DNA of 7,440 nucleotides, from contig CAZFAP010000206.1 of the NCBI GenBank assembly GCA_964516325.1, positions 1 through 7,440 on the forward strand, written 5' to 3'. Position 1 is the stretch's first letter; each line of letters begins with the position of its first letter. Below the pieces are notes generated by a model that saw only the letters and a list, made by a program, of their open reading frames with translations, searched no databases and had not been told where the DNA came from. The DNA is from CAZFAP01 sp964516325 (GTDB lineage Bacteria > Auribacterota > JABMQX01). Below are positions 1 through 7,155 of this stretch, in pieces. Both the position numbers and the translations under genes were made by a program.

Positions 1-1
1 G

Positions 2-1105
2 GGCGTGCAGTTTGTGGCGACACATTGGCGAACCGCATACACCGACGCCGACGGCATGGTCGCGTACACGGGCTTTGAGAAGATTGAAATCAATCCCGCC
101 TTCTACCAGCGGATGGATCAGCGGATTCACGCCCTGAACGCGAAGGGGCTGCTGGCGGCGCCGGTGCTGCTGTGGACGCTTGGTAACCACAGTGACCTGG
201 CCGGAAAACTTCCTGAAGACCAGGCAATCCGGCTCGCGCGATACATGGTGGCACGTTGGCAGGCGAATCAGGTCGCGTGGGTTCTCCCCGGGGACGGTAA
301 TTACTACCGGGAGAACGCGGAGCGATGGAAACGAATCGGACGCGCCGTGTTCGACACGGAGGACCATGCTCCGGCGATGCTGCATCCGCAGGGAATGCAG
401 TGGCCCTGGGACGCGTTCTCTGAGGAGAAGTGGGTGAATGTGTTTGGCTACCAGAGCGGACATGGCGACGACGCGAATACGCTTCGGTGGATTTACTCCG
501 GACCGCCCTCCGAGAAATGGCGATTGAAGCCAACGCGTCCGGTGATCAACCTCGAGCCGCCGTACGAAGACCACATCGCCTATCAGTCGAGACAGCGGCA
601 TAGCGATTACAGCGTGCGGCGGGCGGTTTATTGGAGCTTGTTGAATGCTCCGACGGCGGGGTCGAGCTACGGCGCACATGGCGTGTGGAGCTGGGAGACC
701 TCGCCCAAAGAGCCGCAGGAGCATGGGGGGACCGGAGTCGCGCAGCCCTGGTTCAAGGCGATGGACTTTCCGGGGAGCTATCAGATGAAGCACATGGCCG
801 CTTTGTTCACGTCAATCCCCTGGTGGGAGCTTCGCCCGGACAACAGCTTTATCCAGGTCCCGCTCGACGACGTCCCGGCCCGCCATATCTCGGCGTGCCG
901 ATCGGAAAAGGGCGACCTGGCCGTGATTTATTTCCCGGTCGGCGCGGAGATAAAGTGGAAACCGGGTTTGCCGCAGCAAGGTCTAAAAGCGGAGTGGTTC
1001 AACCCGCGAGATGGATCAAGAACGGCAGCGAAGGCCGGAGAGGGAAATTCATTTCGCACGCCGGACGAGCACGATTGGGTGCTCCTGTTTCACGCGGGTC
1101 AATGA
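2..1105 (+). CDS. Apiosidase-like glycoside hydrolase (DUF4038/GH140-like), 3' part
   Basis: The frame is open to the left edge, so the true start lies upstream and about 366 residues are visible. Residues 1-280 (counted from the GTG at 5) resemble the second half of a TIM-barrel DUF4038/apiosidase-like domain: the stretch LPGDGNY near residue 94 and INLEPPYED near 181 match the places where this family carries its catalytic acids, giving candidates Asp97 and Glu184. A segment rich in aromatic residues (HGVWSWE near 225, IPWWELRPD near 271) follows. Residues 285-366 look like the small beta-sandwich called a putative collagen-binding domain in this family, with the typical ends WFNPRDG and DWVLLF. 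The family removes terminal sugars such as apiose from plant glycans; the substrate here is unknown. It leads the + strand cluster, 76 bases before the aldo/keto reductase. An export signal would be in the missing part. Confidence 0.8.
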   Translation, partial: GVQFVATHWRTAYTDADGMVAYTGFEKIEINPAFYQRMDQRIHALNAKGLLAAPVLLWTLGNHSDLAGKLPEDQAIRLARYMVARWQANQVAWVLPGDGNYYRENAERWKRIGRAVFDTEDHAPAMLHPQGMQWPWDAFSEEKWVNVFGYQSGHGDDANTLRWIYSGPPSEKWRLKPTRPVINLEPPYEDHIAYQSRQRHSDYSVRRAVYWSLLNAPTAGSSYGAHGVWSWETSPKEPQEHGGTGVAQPWFKAMDFPGSYQMKHMAALFTSIPWWELRPDNSFIQVPLDDVPARHISACRSEKGDLAVIYFPVGAEIKWKPGLPQQGLKAEWFNPRDGSRTAAKAGEGNSFRTPDEHDWVLLFHAGQ

Positions 1106-1120
1106 CGGCGCAGGTCGCCG
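1106..1120 (+). other. Short GC-rich hairpin right after the hydrolase stop
   Basis: CGGCG at 1106-1110 pairs with CGCCG at 1116-1120 around a five-base loop. No T-run follows, so it is not a convincing terminator. It could stabilise the upstream mRNA end or be chance in GC-rich DNA. Confidence 0.2.
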
Positions 1121-1165
1121 CATGCGCTCCCAGCAGAGCCGATCCGACCGTGAAGTCATGAGAAG

Positions 1166-1172
1166 AAAGGAG
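1166..1172 (+). promoter_or_regulatory. Ribosome binding site for the ATG at 1182
   Basis: AAAGGAG ends nine bases before the ATG at 1182, a good Shine-Dalgarno match and spacing. A second match, GGAGGAG at 1187-1193, lies nine bases before the in-frame ATG at 1203. The start choice is therefore truly ambiguous. Confidence 0.55.
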
Positions 1173-1181
1173 CCGTGAGGC

Positions 1182-2381
1182 ATGCCGGAGGAGAGAGCGA
1201 AGATGGACCGCAGAACATTCATACGAGGAGGGACGTTAGCGACGCTGATGGCGGGGATGGCACACGGGTTACCGTCGTCAGCCCAACCTGCCGATCAGGC
1301 GCCGGACACCAAGAAGATTCTGAACTATAAGCCTGAAATGAAGTACCGCCGGGTCGGCAACACCGAGATGTACTTTTCGGTCATGGGCCTGGGCGGAGGA
1401 GTCGTCTCGGAACCCGTGTACTCGTATGCGATAGACCTGGGGGTGAATCTGGTTCATACGTGCATCAATTATGAGAATGGGCAATCCACCAAGAACCTCG
1501 GAAAGGTTCTGAAAGGCCGACGGGACAAAGTGTACGTCGCCATCAAGGATGAGTTCCGGCATATTGATGATGCGTTGAAACTTCTGGACACGGACTACGT
1601 GGACTTTCTGATGTTCAATCGGCACGGTCGCTCGGCTGCGAGCGAGCCGAAGATTCTGGACGCGCTGGAGCGGTATCGGCAAAAGGGGAAGGTGCGTTTT
1701 GGAGGGCTGACAAGCCACGGGGACGTGAGAAACGCGACTGCGGCGGGGATTCAAAGCGGGATGTACACGGTGGTGATGCCCATCATCAATCAGGCGAACT
1801 TCGAGGCGATGGAGGAGGTGCTTCGGACGGCGCAGGAGAAGGGCGTGGGGGTGATTGCGATCAAAGGCGCCTTCGGGATTGACGATGTCAATCTGCAACT
1901 GCCGTTTGTCAAGAAGCTGTGGCACAGCCCTGCGGTAACGACGTTCATGAAAATCATGCGGTCGTTCAACATGGTTGACGCCTACCGCAAGGCTTTGTGG
2001 GAGACGCTGACGACGGCGGAGGAGGAGGCATTGAACCGGTACGCAAGGGAGAATCGGGCGAGCATGTGCATGACGTGCGACGAATGCAAACGCGCCTGCC
2101 CGCTGGGGATGGAGATTTCCACCGTGCTGCGCTGCAAGGAATACTATTACCGACAGTTGGGCGATGTTCACAGAGCTTGCTTGACGTATCATAGCATCCC
2201 CGTCGAGAAGCGCGGAACGCCCGAGTGCGCTGTTTGCAGAAAATGCGAGAGGGTTTGCGCGAACGAGATAAAGATTGTCGAGCGGCTCGATGCCGCACGT
2301 GCGTTATTTGCCGACCTGGTCCCATTAGGTTCTGGCGCCGGTTTGAGAAGCGGCGACGAGGATGTCAGGAAGGGAGCGTGA
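1182..2381 (+). CDS. Tat-exported aldo/keto reductase-like protein with two [4Fe-4S] clusters
   Basis: The protein is 399 residues, or 392 from the alternative ATG at 1203. The N-terminus has a twin-arginine signal (DRRTFIRGG, residues 9-17) and a short hydrophobic, Ala-rich stretch, so export of a folded cofactor-bearing protein is likely. Residues 52-235 follow the aldo/keto reductase barrel (KYRRVGNT, LGKVLKGRRDKVYVAIK, TDYVDF, GKVRFGGLTSHG). Of the classical Asp-Tyr-Lys-His tetrad, Tyr97 and Lys122 are kept, but the Asp position reads His92 (VHTCINY) and the His position reads Asn146 (FNRHG). The C-terminus holds two Cx2Cx2Cx3C motifs, Cys296/299/302/306 followed by Pro, and Cys349/352/355/359, each able to hold a [4Fe-4S] cluster. 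Family members reduce or oxidise carbonyls and sugars with NAD(P)H; here an exported electron-transfer role is possible. It sits between the hydrolase and the DUF6599-SUMF1 gene. Family assignment is firm; the reaction is not. Confidence 0.88.
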   Translation: MPEERAKMDRRTFIRGGTLATLMAGMAHGLPSSAQPADQAPDTKKILNYKPEMKYRRVGNTEMYFSVMGLGGGVVSEPVYSYAIDLGVNLVHTCINYENGQSTKNLGKVLKGRRDKVYVAIKDEFRHIDDALKLLDTDYVDFLMFNRHGRSAASEPKILDALERYRQKGKVRFGGLTSHGDVRNATAAGIQSGMYTVVMPIINQANFEAMEEVLRTAQEKGVGVIAIKGAFGIDDVNLQLPFVKKLWHSPAVTTFMKIMRSFNMVDAYRKALWETLTTAEEEALNRYARENRASMCMTCDECKRACPLGMEISTVLRCKEYYYRQLGDVHRACLTYHSIPVEKRGTPECAVCRKCERVCANEIKIVERLDAARALFADLVPLGSGAGLRSGDEDVRKGA

Positions 2382-2389
2382 CAGAGACT

Positions 2390-4108
2390 ATGAAAGCGAT
2401 GGCGATCCTTCTCGCTCTGATGCTTGTTGGTGAGCTTGCTTCGACATTGTTTGCCGGAGAAGCTGGCGGCGGGGCCGCCGACGAGAAAAGTAAGCAGACG
2501 GCAGCGGTTCCGTCGCAAACGAAAGAGAAGCTGCACGGTCTTCTTCCCGACGCAAACAAGCTGGGGCTTGAGGCGATGGGGCAGCCGACGTTCTACGGCA
2601 CGGACCTCTACGAATATATCAATGGCGCGGCAGATGCCTTTCACATGTACGACTTTGCTGCATTGATCCACCAGGATTACACGGTGAAAGAGGCGGCTGT
2701 GACGCTCGACATCTATGACATGGGGAAGACAGAGAACGCCTTTGGCATGTACGCTTCGGAGCGCTCTGCCGAATCCGATTTTCTCTTGATCGGGGCGGAG
2801 GGCTATGGCGCCGATTGGGGACTGAATTTCTGCCAGGGTCCGTATTACGTCAAGATGTCGGTGCTCAACAAGTACGCCGGGATAGCAGGGGTGCTGGAAG
2901 CCCTCGCGCAAGGCGTCTCGGACCGAATCAAAACGGGCAAATCGTTGCCCGATGTTTTCGCGCTCTTCCCGACGGAAAACAAAAAGCCGCATGGGGAGAA
3001 GTTCGTGCGACGGGCGCCGCTGGGGCACGAGTTTTTGGCGCCGGCTTACATGGCAACCTATGCGCCGGGAGGGAAAGAGAGCAACCTTGTCCTGTCCCAG
3101 ACAGCGACCGAGGAGCAAGCCCGAGAGCAGACGAGACGACTGGAGGAGCATTTCCGCAAATCGGGGAAGGTCAGTTCGGCGCCGGGACTGGGGTCGAATG
3201 CGTTCCTCGGGTCGAGCCGTTACGAAGGAGAGGTGCTTTTTGTGCTGCGCGGCGTCTATACCGTCCTTCTCATCAATCCGACCGCCGACGGAGAGGCTTT
3301 TCTGAAGTCGTTTCTGGTGGGACTGGGCGCAGGCAAAGACGAATCTCTTCCGCCAACGTTCACGAACACGTTGGGGATGGAGTTCGTGCTCGTTCCTGCG
3401 GGAAGTTTCGTGATGGGAACGGCTGCCCCGACGGACGACCCCTCGACGGAACGGAACGAACACGAGGATTTCATGGATTCCGCAAACCGGGATGAACTGC
3501 CGCTTCACAAGGTGAGCATTAGCCGCCCGTTCTACATCGGAAAATACGAGGTGACCCAGGAGGAATGGTCCAGGGTCATGGGAGACAACCCGTCTCATTT
3601 CAAGGAGGCGACACCTCGAGCGAATTCCCTGCGGAATCCGGTAGAAAACGTCTCTTGGCAAGATGTGCAGAAATTCATCGAGCGGCTGAACTCGCAAGAC
3701 ACGACTTCCACTTACCGTCTCCCGACGGAGCCGGAGTGGGAATACGCATGCCGGGCGGGGACAACCGGCGATTTCGCGGGAAGAACGCTGAGGGCGGTGG
3801 CGTGGTACGACATCGGCTCATCGCATAGGACACATCCGGTCGGCACGGCGCACCCCAACGCATGGGAACTGTACGACATGCACGGGAACGTGTGGGAGTG
3901 GTGCCAGAACTGGTACGACAAGAACTATTATCCCAATAGTCCGGAGACCGACCCGCAGGGGCCGCCCTCGGGCACCCGGAAGGTCATTCGCGGCGGGGGA
4001 ATTTACGACTCAGCGGAGCAGTGCCGGTCCGCGTATCGCGGCAGCGGTTTGCCCGACGATCGAAATAGCACGGTCGGCTTCCGACTTCTGAGAATGCCGA
4101 AGCAGTAG
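2390..4108 (+). CDS. Exported DUF6599 - SUMF1 (FGE-like) fusion protein
   Basis: The product has 572 residues from the ATG at 2390. An in-frame GTG at 2378, overlapping the preceding stop as GTGA, is an alternative; AGGA at 2367-2370 suits the GTG and GGAAGGGAG at 2368-2376 suits the ATG with a long spacer. The N-terminus (MKAMAILLALMLVGELAS) looks like a Sec signal peptide. Residues about 48-310 match DUF6599 (LLPDANKLGL, YEYINGAADAF, LDIYDMG, NAFGMYA), a domain of unknown function. Residues about 325-569 are a SUMF1/formylglycine-generating-enzyme-type domain: NTLGMEFVLVPAGSFVMG, KYEVTQEEW, YRLPTEPEWEYACRAGT, DMHGNVWEWC and a final VGFRLLR. True enzymes need two cysteines in the RGGS..C....C segment; here the first is Asp540 and only Cys545 remains. 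Sulfatase activation is therefore unlikely, and a binding or oxidoreductase-like role is more probable. It appears translationally coupled to the aldo/keto reductase. Confidence 0.85.
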   Translation: MKAMAILLALMLVGELASTLFAGEAGGGAADEKSKQTAAVPSQTKEKLHGLLPDANKLGLEAMGQPTFYGTDLYEYINGAADAFHMYDFAALIHQDYTVKEAAVTLDIYDMGKTENAFGMYASERSAESDFLLIGAEGYGADWGLNFCQGPYYVKMSVLNKYAGIAGVLEALAQGVSDRIKTGKSLPDVFALFPTENKKPHGEKFVRRAPLGHEFLAPAYMATYAPGGKESNLVLSQTATEEQAREQTRRLEEHFRKSGKVSSAPGLGSNAFLGSSRYEGEVLFVLRGVYTVLLINPTADGEAFLKSFLVGLGAGKDESLPPTFTNTLGMEFVLVPAGSFVMGTAAPTDDPSTERNEHEDFMDSANRDELPLHKVSISRPFYIGKYEVTQEEWSRVMGDNPSHFKEATPRANSLRNPVENVSWQDVQKFIERLNSQDTTSTYRLPTEPEWEYACRAGTTGDFAGRTLRAVAWYDIGSSHRTHPVGTAHPNAWELYDMHGNVWEWCQNWYDKNYYPNSPETDPQGPPSGTRKVIRGGGIYDSAEQCRSAYRGSGLPDDRNSTVGFRLLRMPKQ

Positions 4109-4110
4109 GT

Positions 4111-4136
4111 CCCTCATCCAGCGGTGGGCGTGAGGG
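4111..4136 (+). other. Hairpin between the SUMF1-fusion and DUF362 genes
   Basis: CCCTCA at 4111-4116 pairs with TGAGGG at 4131-4136, and inner CCA/TGG pairs leave a small loop. It begins two bases after the stop at 4108. The downstream bases are not T-rich, so an intrinsic terminator is not supported. It could be an mRNA processing or stabilising element. Confidence 0.3.
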
Positions 4137-4145
4137 TGGCATGCT

Positions 4146-4154
4146 TGATATGAT
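4146..4154 (+). promoter_or_regulatory. Possible extended -10 promoter for the DUF362 gene
   Basis: TGATATGAT fits the extended -10 pattern TGnTATAAT with one mismatch. No good -35 hexamer is seen 17 bases upstream. Transcription would begin near 4161, about 27 bases before the DUF362 start. It fits separate expression of DUF362 after the hairpin at 4111, but one short motif in a long window is weak evidence. Confidence 0.3.
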
Positions 4155-4177
4155 GACCAAAACGATGGAAATCTCGT

Positions 4178-4183
4178 GGAGGA
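4178..4183 (+). promoter_or_regulatory. Ribosome binding site deciding the DUF362 start
   Basis: GGAGGA lies four bases before the ATG at 4188. It overlaps the in-frame GTG at 4176, which has no such site of its own. This favours the ATG and places the twin-arginine motif close to the N-terminus. Confidence 0.6.
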
Positions 4184-4187
4184 CAAG

Positions 4188-5147
4188 ATGAAGAAGTTGA
4201 GTCGCAGGCAGTTCATCATACGAGGGAGCTCGGCGGCGGTCGGCGCGGTCATTGGCGCGAGAGCCGTCTCAGCAGAGGAGAGCAAACCGGTCGAGAAAAG
4301 CCGGGTAGTTGTTGTCCGCAGCGACGATGCGTCAGACGCGAGCGGTCACCCGTCGCCGGAAGTGGTCCAAAGGATGCTCGATGCTGCCATCATGCGCTTT
4401 TCGGGCGAGTCCAGCCCTAACGCCGCGTGGTCTAAGTACATCAAGCCCTTGGACACCGTCGGCGTAAAGACGAATGTCATGATGAATGCGACGCACCCGG
4501 AGGTCGTTCGCGGGATTGTCGTGCGGCTTCTCGACATCGGCGTCAAAGACGAGAACATCATCGTCTGGGATCGAGATAATGCGGGGATCGGAATGGAAGG
4601 GGTTGAGACGAGAAAACTCCGTTTTGGCTACGACCCAAAAACGCACGTAAGCAAGATAATCACGGAGAAGTGCACGGCGCTCATCAATGTCCCCGGAGTA
4701 AAGGCTCATTGGTTGGCGGGCATTGCGGTTGCGCTGAAGAATTGGGTCGGGGCAGTGGGCGGTCTCCATCCCTCCGACGAGAAGGGAGTGAGCTATGCGA
4801 TTCACGCGGATAGCGGCGCGGAGTGCTGCATGTTTAACGCGATGGCGGTCATCCGGGGCAAATGCCGGCTGGTGATTGTGGATGCGTTGCGTCCTCTGTG
4901 CCAGGGCGGTCCGCAGGTGAATCCCGCTTACCTCTGGGCATATAAAGGGCTGTTGGTCTCCGATGACCCCGTCGCCGTGGATGCCGTGTGCGAGCGGATC
5001 ATCCAAGAACAGCGCGACAAATTGGACCTCGGGCCGATCCGCCCGCCGGTGAAGCACGTTCGCCTTGCTGATGCGAAGTACCATCTCGGAAACAGCAACT
5101 GGGACAATATCGAAATGGTGGAAACGACGCTTTTGATTCGTCAGTAA
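4188..5147 (+). CDS. Tat-exported DUF362 domain protein
   Basis: The product has 319 residues. The N-terminus MKKLSRRQFIIRGSSAAVGA is a clear twin-arginine signal, with a possible cleavage after the Ala-rich segment near SAEE (residues 28-31). The rest matches DUF362: VGVKTNVM at 92-98, VVRGIVVRLLDIGVKDENIIVWDRD at 107-130, a central KAHWLAGIAVALKNWVGAVGG segment at 172-192, and VSDDPVAVDAVCER at 257-270. These Lys/Asn/Asp-rich strips mark the family, whose biochemical role is not established; some relatives carry ferredoxin-like clusters, but no CxxCxxC motif is present here. Export through Tat suggests that it folds, perhaps with a cofactor, before crossing the membrane. It follows the SUMF1 fusion by 79 bases and ends the + strand cluster. 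Another signature of the same export route as the aldo/keto reductase supports a shared process, which is inference. Confidence 0.88.
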   Translation: MKKLSRRQFIIRGSSAAVGAVIGARAVSAEESKPVEKSRVVVVRSDDASDASGHPSPEVVQRMLDAAIMRFSGESSPNAAWSKYIKPLDTVGVKTNVMMNATHPEVVRGIVVRLLDIGVKDENIIVWDRDNAGIGMEGVETRKLRFGYDPKTHVSKIITEKCTALINVPGVKAHWLAGIAVALKNWVGAVGGLHPSDEKGVSYAIHADSGAECCMFNAMAVIRGKCRLVIVDALRPLCQGGPQVNPAYLWAYKGLLVSDDPVAVDAVCERIIQEQRDKLDLGPIRPPVKHVRLADAKYHLGNSNWDNIEMVETTLLIRQ

Positions 5148-5157
5148 GGCGCGGACC

Positions 5158-5216
5158 GCTAAGTGAGTGGCGCGGGCCCCACGACAAGCATCTGGCCATG
5201 CACCCGGGCGCTTAGC
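5158..5216 (+). other. Possible stem-loop in the convergent spacer
   Basis: GCTAAGTG at 5158-5165 can pair with CGCTTAGC at 5209-5216 (seven Watson-Crick pairs and one G-U). The 43-base loop includes GCAT/ATGC and self-complementary GGGCCC. It lies between the ends of the DUF362 gene and the - strand kinase-like gene, where a shared terminator would be expected. There is no T-run on either strand, so a rho-independent terminator is not shown. The rest of 5148-5296 shows no gene. Confidence 0.25.
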
Positions 5217-5296
5217 AGCACGGGGAGCCCGTACAAATACTCACAAAGGCAGGCGGTCCACGCCGGCGACCCAAAGACCAGTCTAAGCCCACTTCC

Positions 5297-7060
5297 CTAC
5301 CCTCTTGTCATCTCGGAAATCAACAGAAGCAGGCATTTGGCAGCCTCTTCGGGACCCTTAGTCTCGTAACCGGGAATGCCCAATCTCGTTCGCATCTGCC
5401 CGACGAACACGGCCGATTGAAAGGCAGCGCGGAACGCCTTTGTGGCTAAGCCTTCGTGAAGCTCGCGGTATTCCGGCGGTCCGAATATGTTTGCGAAGTA
5501 GGTGTGAACCAGCCCGCTGGAGGTTGTCGTCCCTTTGCTCATCACTGCGCCTTCTCGGAAAACGCGGAGCGCTTCTTCGGGCGTGTTGAACCGCTCGATG
5601 ATGGGGTGATCGTCGTCCACCTCCTCGTAGTTATTGGCGTAGAGGAGCATGTCAAGCGGGTAGCCGTGGAGAACCTCGTCGAGGGTGGTTACTGGGAGAA
5701 CGACGCGGGCGTTGACTTTTTGCGGGCTCATGATGATGGCGCGAGAGATTTGCTCGAAGGCGTATCCCTGCTGGAGGTCGTCGAGGCGAATGAAGGCTCC
5801 GGTTTCGGTGCCGTACCCGCGGAGGCGTCCGTCGTCCGCGATTTCGACGGAGCCCATGTCGTCGGCGATGATGCGAAGCTCTCGGATGTAGTCTTTCGCG
5901 AGAACGCGGAAGGCTTCCAGGGTCTCGGATTTCCCCGCGCCTGTGTCACCGATGATGACGATGTTGGCGGCGGCGCCGTGCTTGACGGAAATGTGAACCA
6001 TGGCGCCGTGGAAGGGCATCCGCCCTCGCTCCATCATGGCGATGTTGTGAAGCGTGAGGGTCATCTTTTTGACGTAGCCGAAGTAGCCGAATCGGTCTTC
6101 CGCGGGCACGGCGGCGACCAGGAGATGATTTGGCGCGTCGTCGAAGAAAACGGTCGGGAAGCCGCCGAAGCTCAATAGAGCCTCGGGCGGGACGCCAAAC
6201 GCATAGACGGCGTCGGGGCCGTGGGCGATTTGCTCGTCGGTGGCCAGCTCGAAGAGATTGGCGAGCGAGCAGCCCAGCCCCATGAATCGCTGGTGGAAGT
6301 AAATGAAGATGACGAGCGCTCCGACTTGCGCTGGATAGCAGAGCCATTCGTCTCGGCTAAGCCTTAGCCCCTGTAAGGGATTTGACGGGACTTTCCGAAA
6401 CTGCCCGGTTCGCCTATTCATCGGCGGGTCGAGGATGAGCGGCGGCGTGATCCAGACGTGGCGGATGAACGAAACCGCTCCCAGGATGTCCCTGTACTCC
6501 GGCGGCAGTTTGCACGGCTTGGGCACGGCGATGACGCCGATGTTGCAGCCGAGCGCAACCTGACGGTAGATGCGCGGGTGATCGCCCGTGATGTTCTCGC
6601 AGACATCGCGATAGACGGCTCGCGCAAGGTGAACGAGTTCCTCGAGCGTCGCGTTGAAGGAACGGTAGGGGCGGCGGTCGAAACTGCTCGGACCCGGCTC
6701 GGAGTGCAAAACCATGAACCTTTCAAAATGGCGCCAGAAATCGTAAAGCCCTTCGACGAACTGATGCAGAGACCTTCTGTTGCGAGGCTCGAGAAACCTA
6801 TCTGCGCCGGGAAAGAATTTCGCCACCTCCTCCACAGGGCTTCCTGCAAGGACCCGAAGGAGTGTTACCGCCTCGTCGGTCCGGCCTTCTCGAATTCCCG
6901 GAAAGAGGTCGAGGAAAGGGGAGTCATGCTCGTGAAGCTGCTCGGCATAGAGAGCAACAATCTGCTCAAACACGTCGCTGTGGATCAGCTCGCGACCCGT
7001 CGTGCAAATCGTGCCTTCGGTGTGAAGAATGAGTTGTCTGCCTTCTTGCTCCAATCGCAT
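5297..7060 (-). CDS. PEP carboxykinase/HPr kinase-like P-loop protein with unknown N-terminal region
   Basis: The product has 587 residues from the ATG at 7060 (622 from an ATG at 7165). Its C-terminal part resembles the ATP-dependent PEP carboxykinase / HprK superfamily: a MPFHGAMVH strand at 348-356, then a Walker A loop GDTGAGKSE at 371-379, an acidic IADDMGSVE segment at 398-406 (Asp400/Asp401 as Mg-binding candidates), and a late FGPPEYRELHEGL motif at 526-538 that recalls the FGAPFLPLHP region of PEP carboxykinase. GKSE is closer to HPr kinase than to the GKTT of carboxykinase. Residues 1-345 have no motif I can name. Such a fold phosphorylates a protein or small molecule or carboxylates phosphoenolpyruvate; which applies here is unknown. 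No signal peptide is evident, so it is probably cytoplasmic. It is convergent with the DUF362 gene and stands alone in the window. I am confident of the P-loop fold, not the reaction. Confidence 0.8.
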   Translation of the reverse strand: MRLEQEGRQLILHTEGTICTTGRELIHSDVFEQIVALYAEQLHEHDSPFLDLFPGIREGRTDEAVTLLRVLAGSPVEEVAKFFPGADRFLEPRNRRSLHQFVEGLYDFWRHFERFMVLHSEPGPSSFDRRPYRSFNATLEELVHLARAVYRDVCENITGDHPRIYRQVALGCNIGVIAVPKPCKLPPEYRDILGAVSFIRHVWITPPLILDPPMNRRTGQFRKVPSNPLQGLRLSRDEWLCYPAQVGALVIFIYFHQRFMGLGCSLANLFELATDEQIAHGPDAVYAFGVPPEALLSFGGFPTVFFDDAPNHLLVAAVPAEDRFGYFGYVKKMTLTLHNIAMMERGRMPFHGAMVHISVKHGAAANIVIIGDTGAGKSETLEAFRVLAKDYIRELRIIADDMGSVEIADDGRLRGYGTETGAFIRLDDLQQGYAFEQISRAIIMSPQKVNARVVLPVTTLDEVLHGYPLDMLLYANNYEEVDDDHPIIERFNTPEEALRVFREGAVMSKGTTTSSGLVHTYFANIFGPPEYRELHEGLATKAFRAAFQSAVFVGQMRTRLGIPGYETKGPEEAAKCLLLLISEMTRG

Positions 7061-7074
7061 GGCGGCTAACGAAA

Positions 7075-7079
7075 CCTCC
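7075..7079 (-). promoter_or_regulatory. Possible ribosome binding site for the kinase-like gene
   Basis: GGAGG read on the - strand ends 14 bases before the ATG at 7060, a longer gap than usual. No comparable site precedes the ATG at 7165. This favours, but does not prove, the shorter start. Confidence 0.35.
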
Positions 7080-7123
7080 GTTCCGATTCTTGTTGGTTCA
7101 CGACATTTCTGAGCCGCGACATC

Positions 7124-7155
7124 AAAAAACGCCGAACGCGACCACGCTTCGGCGT
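7124..7155 (-). terminator. Strong terminator-like hairpin in the leader of the kinase-like gene
   Basis: ACGCCGAA at 7129-7136 pairs perfectly with TTCGGCGT at 7148-7155, and GCG/CGC pairs inside (7138-7140 with 7145-7147) leave the loop ACCA plus one bulged C. Read on the - strand the stem is followed by TTTTTT, which is a textbook rho-independent terminator. On the + strand only TTTT follows after three bases, so it is weaker that way. No - strand gene is seen between it and the right edge, so it may be a transcription attenuator ahead of the kinase-like gene, or an end for a transcript entering from outside the window. Confidence 0.6.

Noticed and set aside
1278..2192. A 304-residue - strand frame opposite the aldo/keto reductase
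   Set aside because: It is antisense to a gene with conserved cysteine motifs, is rich in Arg and His, and lacks a signal or domain.
2189..3697. A 502-residue open frame on the - strand opposite the DUF6599-SUMF1 gene
   Set aside because: It lies wholly opposite a gene with clear domain motifs, is rich in Arg and His as antisense frames of GC-rich genes are, and shows no motif of its own.
2390..4108. Annotating the SUMF1 domain as a sulfatase-activating enzyme
   Set aside because: The first copper-binding cysteine position is Asp540 and no sulfatase gene is adjacent.
4111..4136. Calling the hairpin after the SUMF1-fusion gene a rho-independent terminator
   Set aside because: No T-run follows the stem on the + strand.
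5163..5369. A 68-residue + strand frame in the convergent spacer
   Set aside because: It starts in the spacer and runs into the antisense of the kinase-like gene, with no ribosome binding site or motif.
5456..6178. A 240-residue + strand frame opposite the kinase-like gene
   Set aside because: It is a low-complexity Val/Gly/Asp-rich shadow of the Walker A-bearing gene, with no recognisable domain.
5297..7060. Naming the kinase-like gene pckA
   Set aside because: Only the fold-level motifs match; the Walker A is of HprK type, the N-terminus is unrelated by eye, and substrate residues cannot be confirmed.
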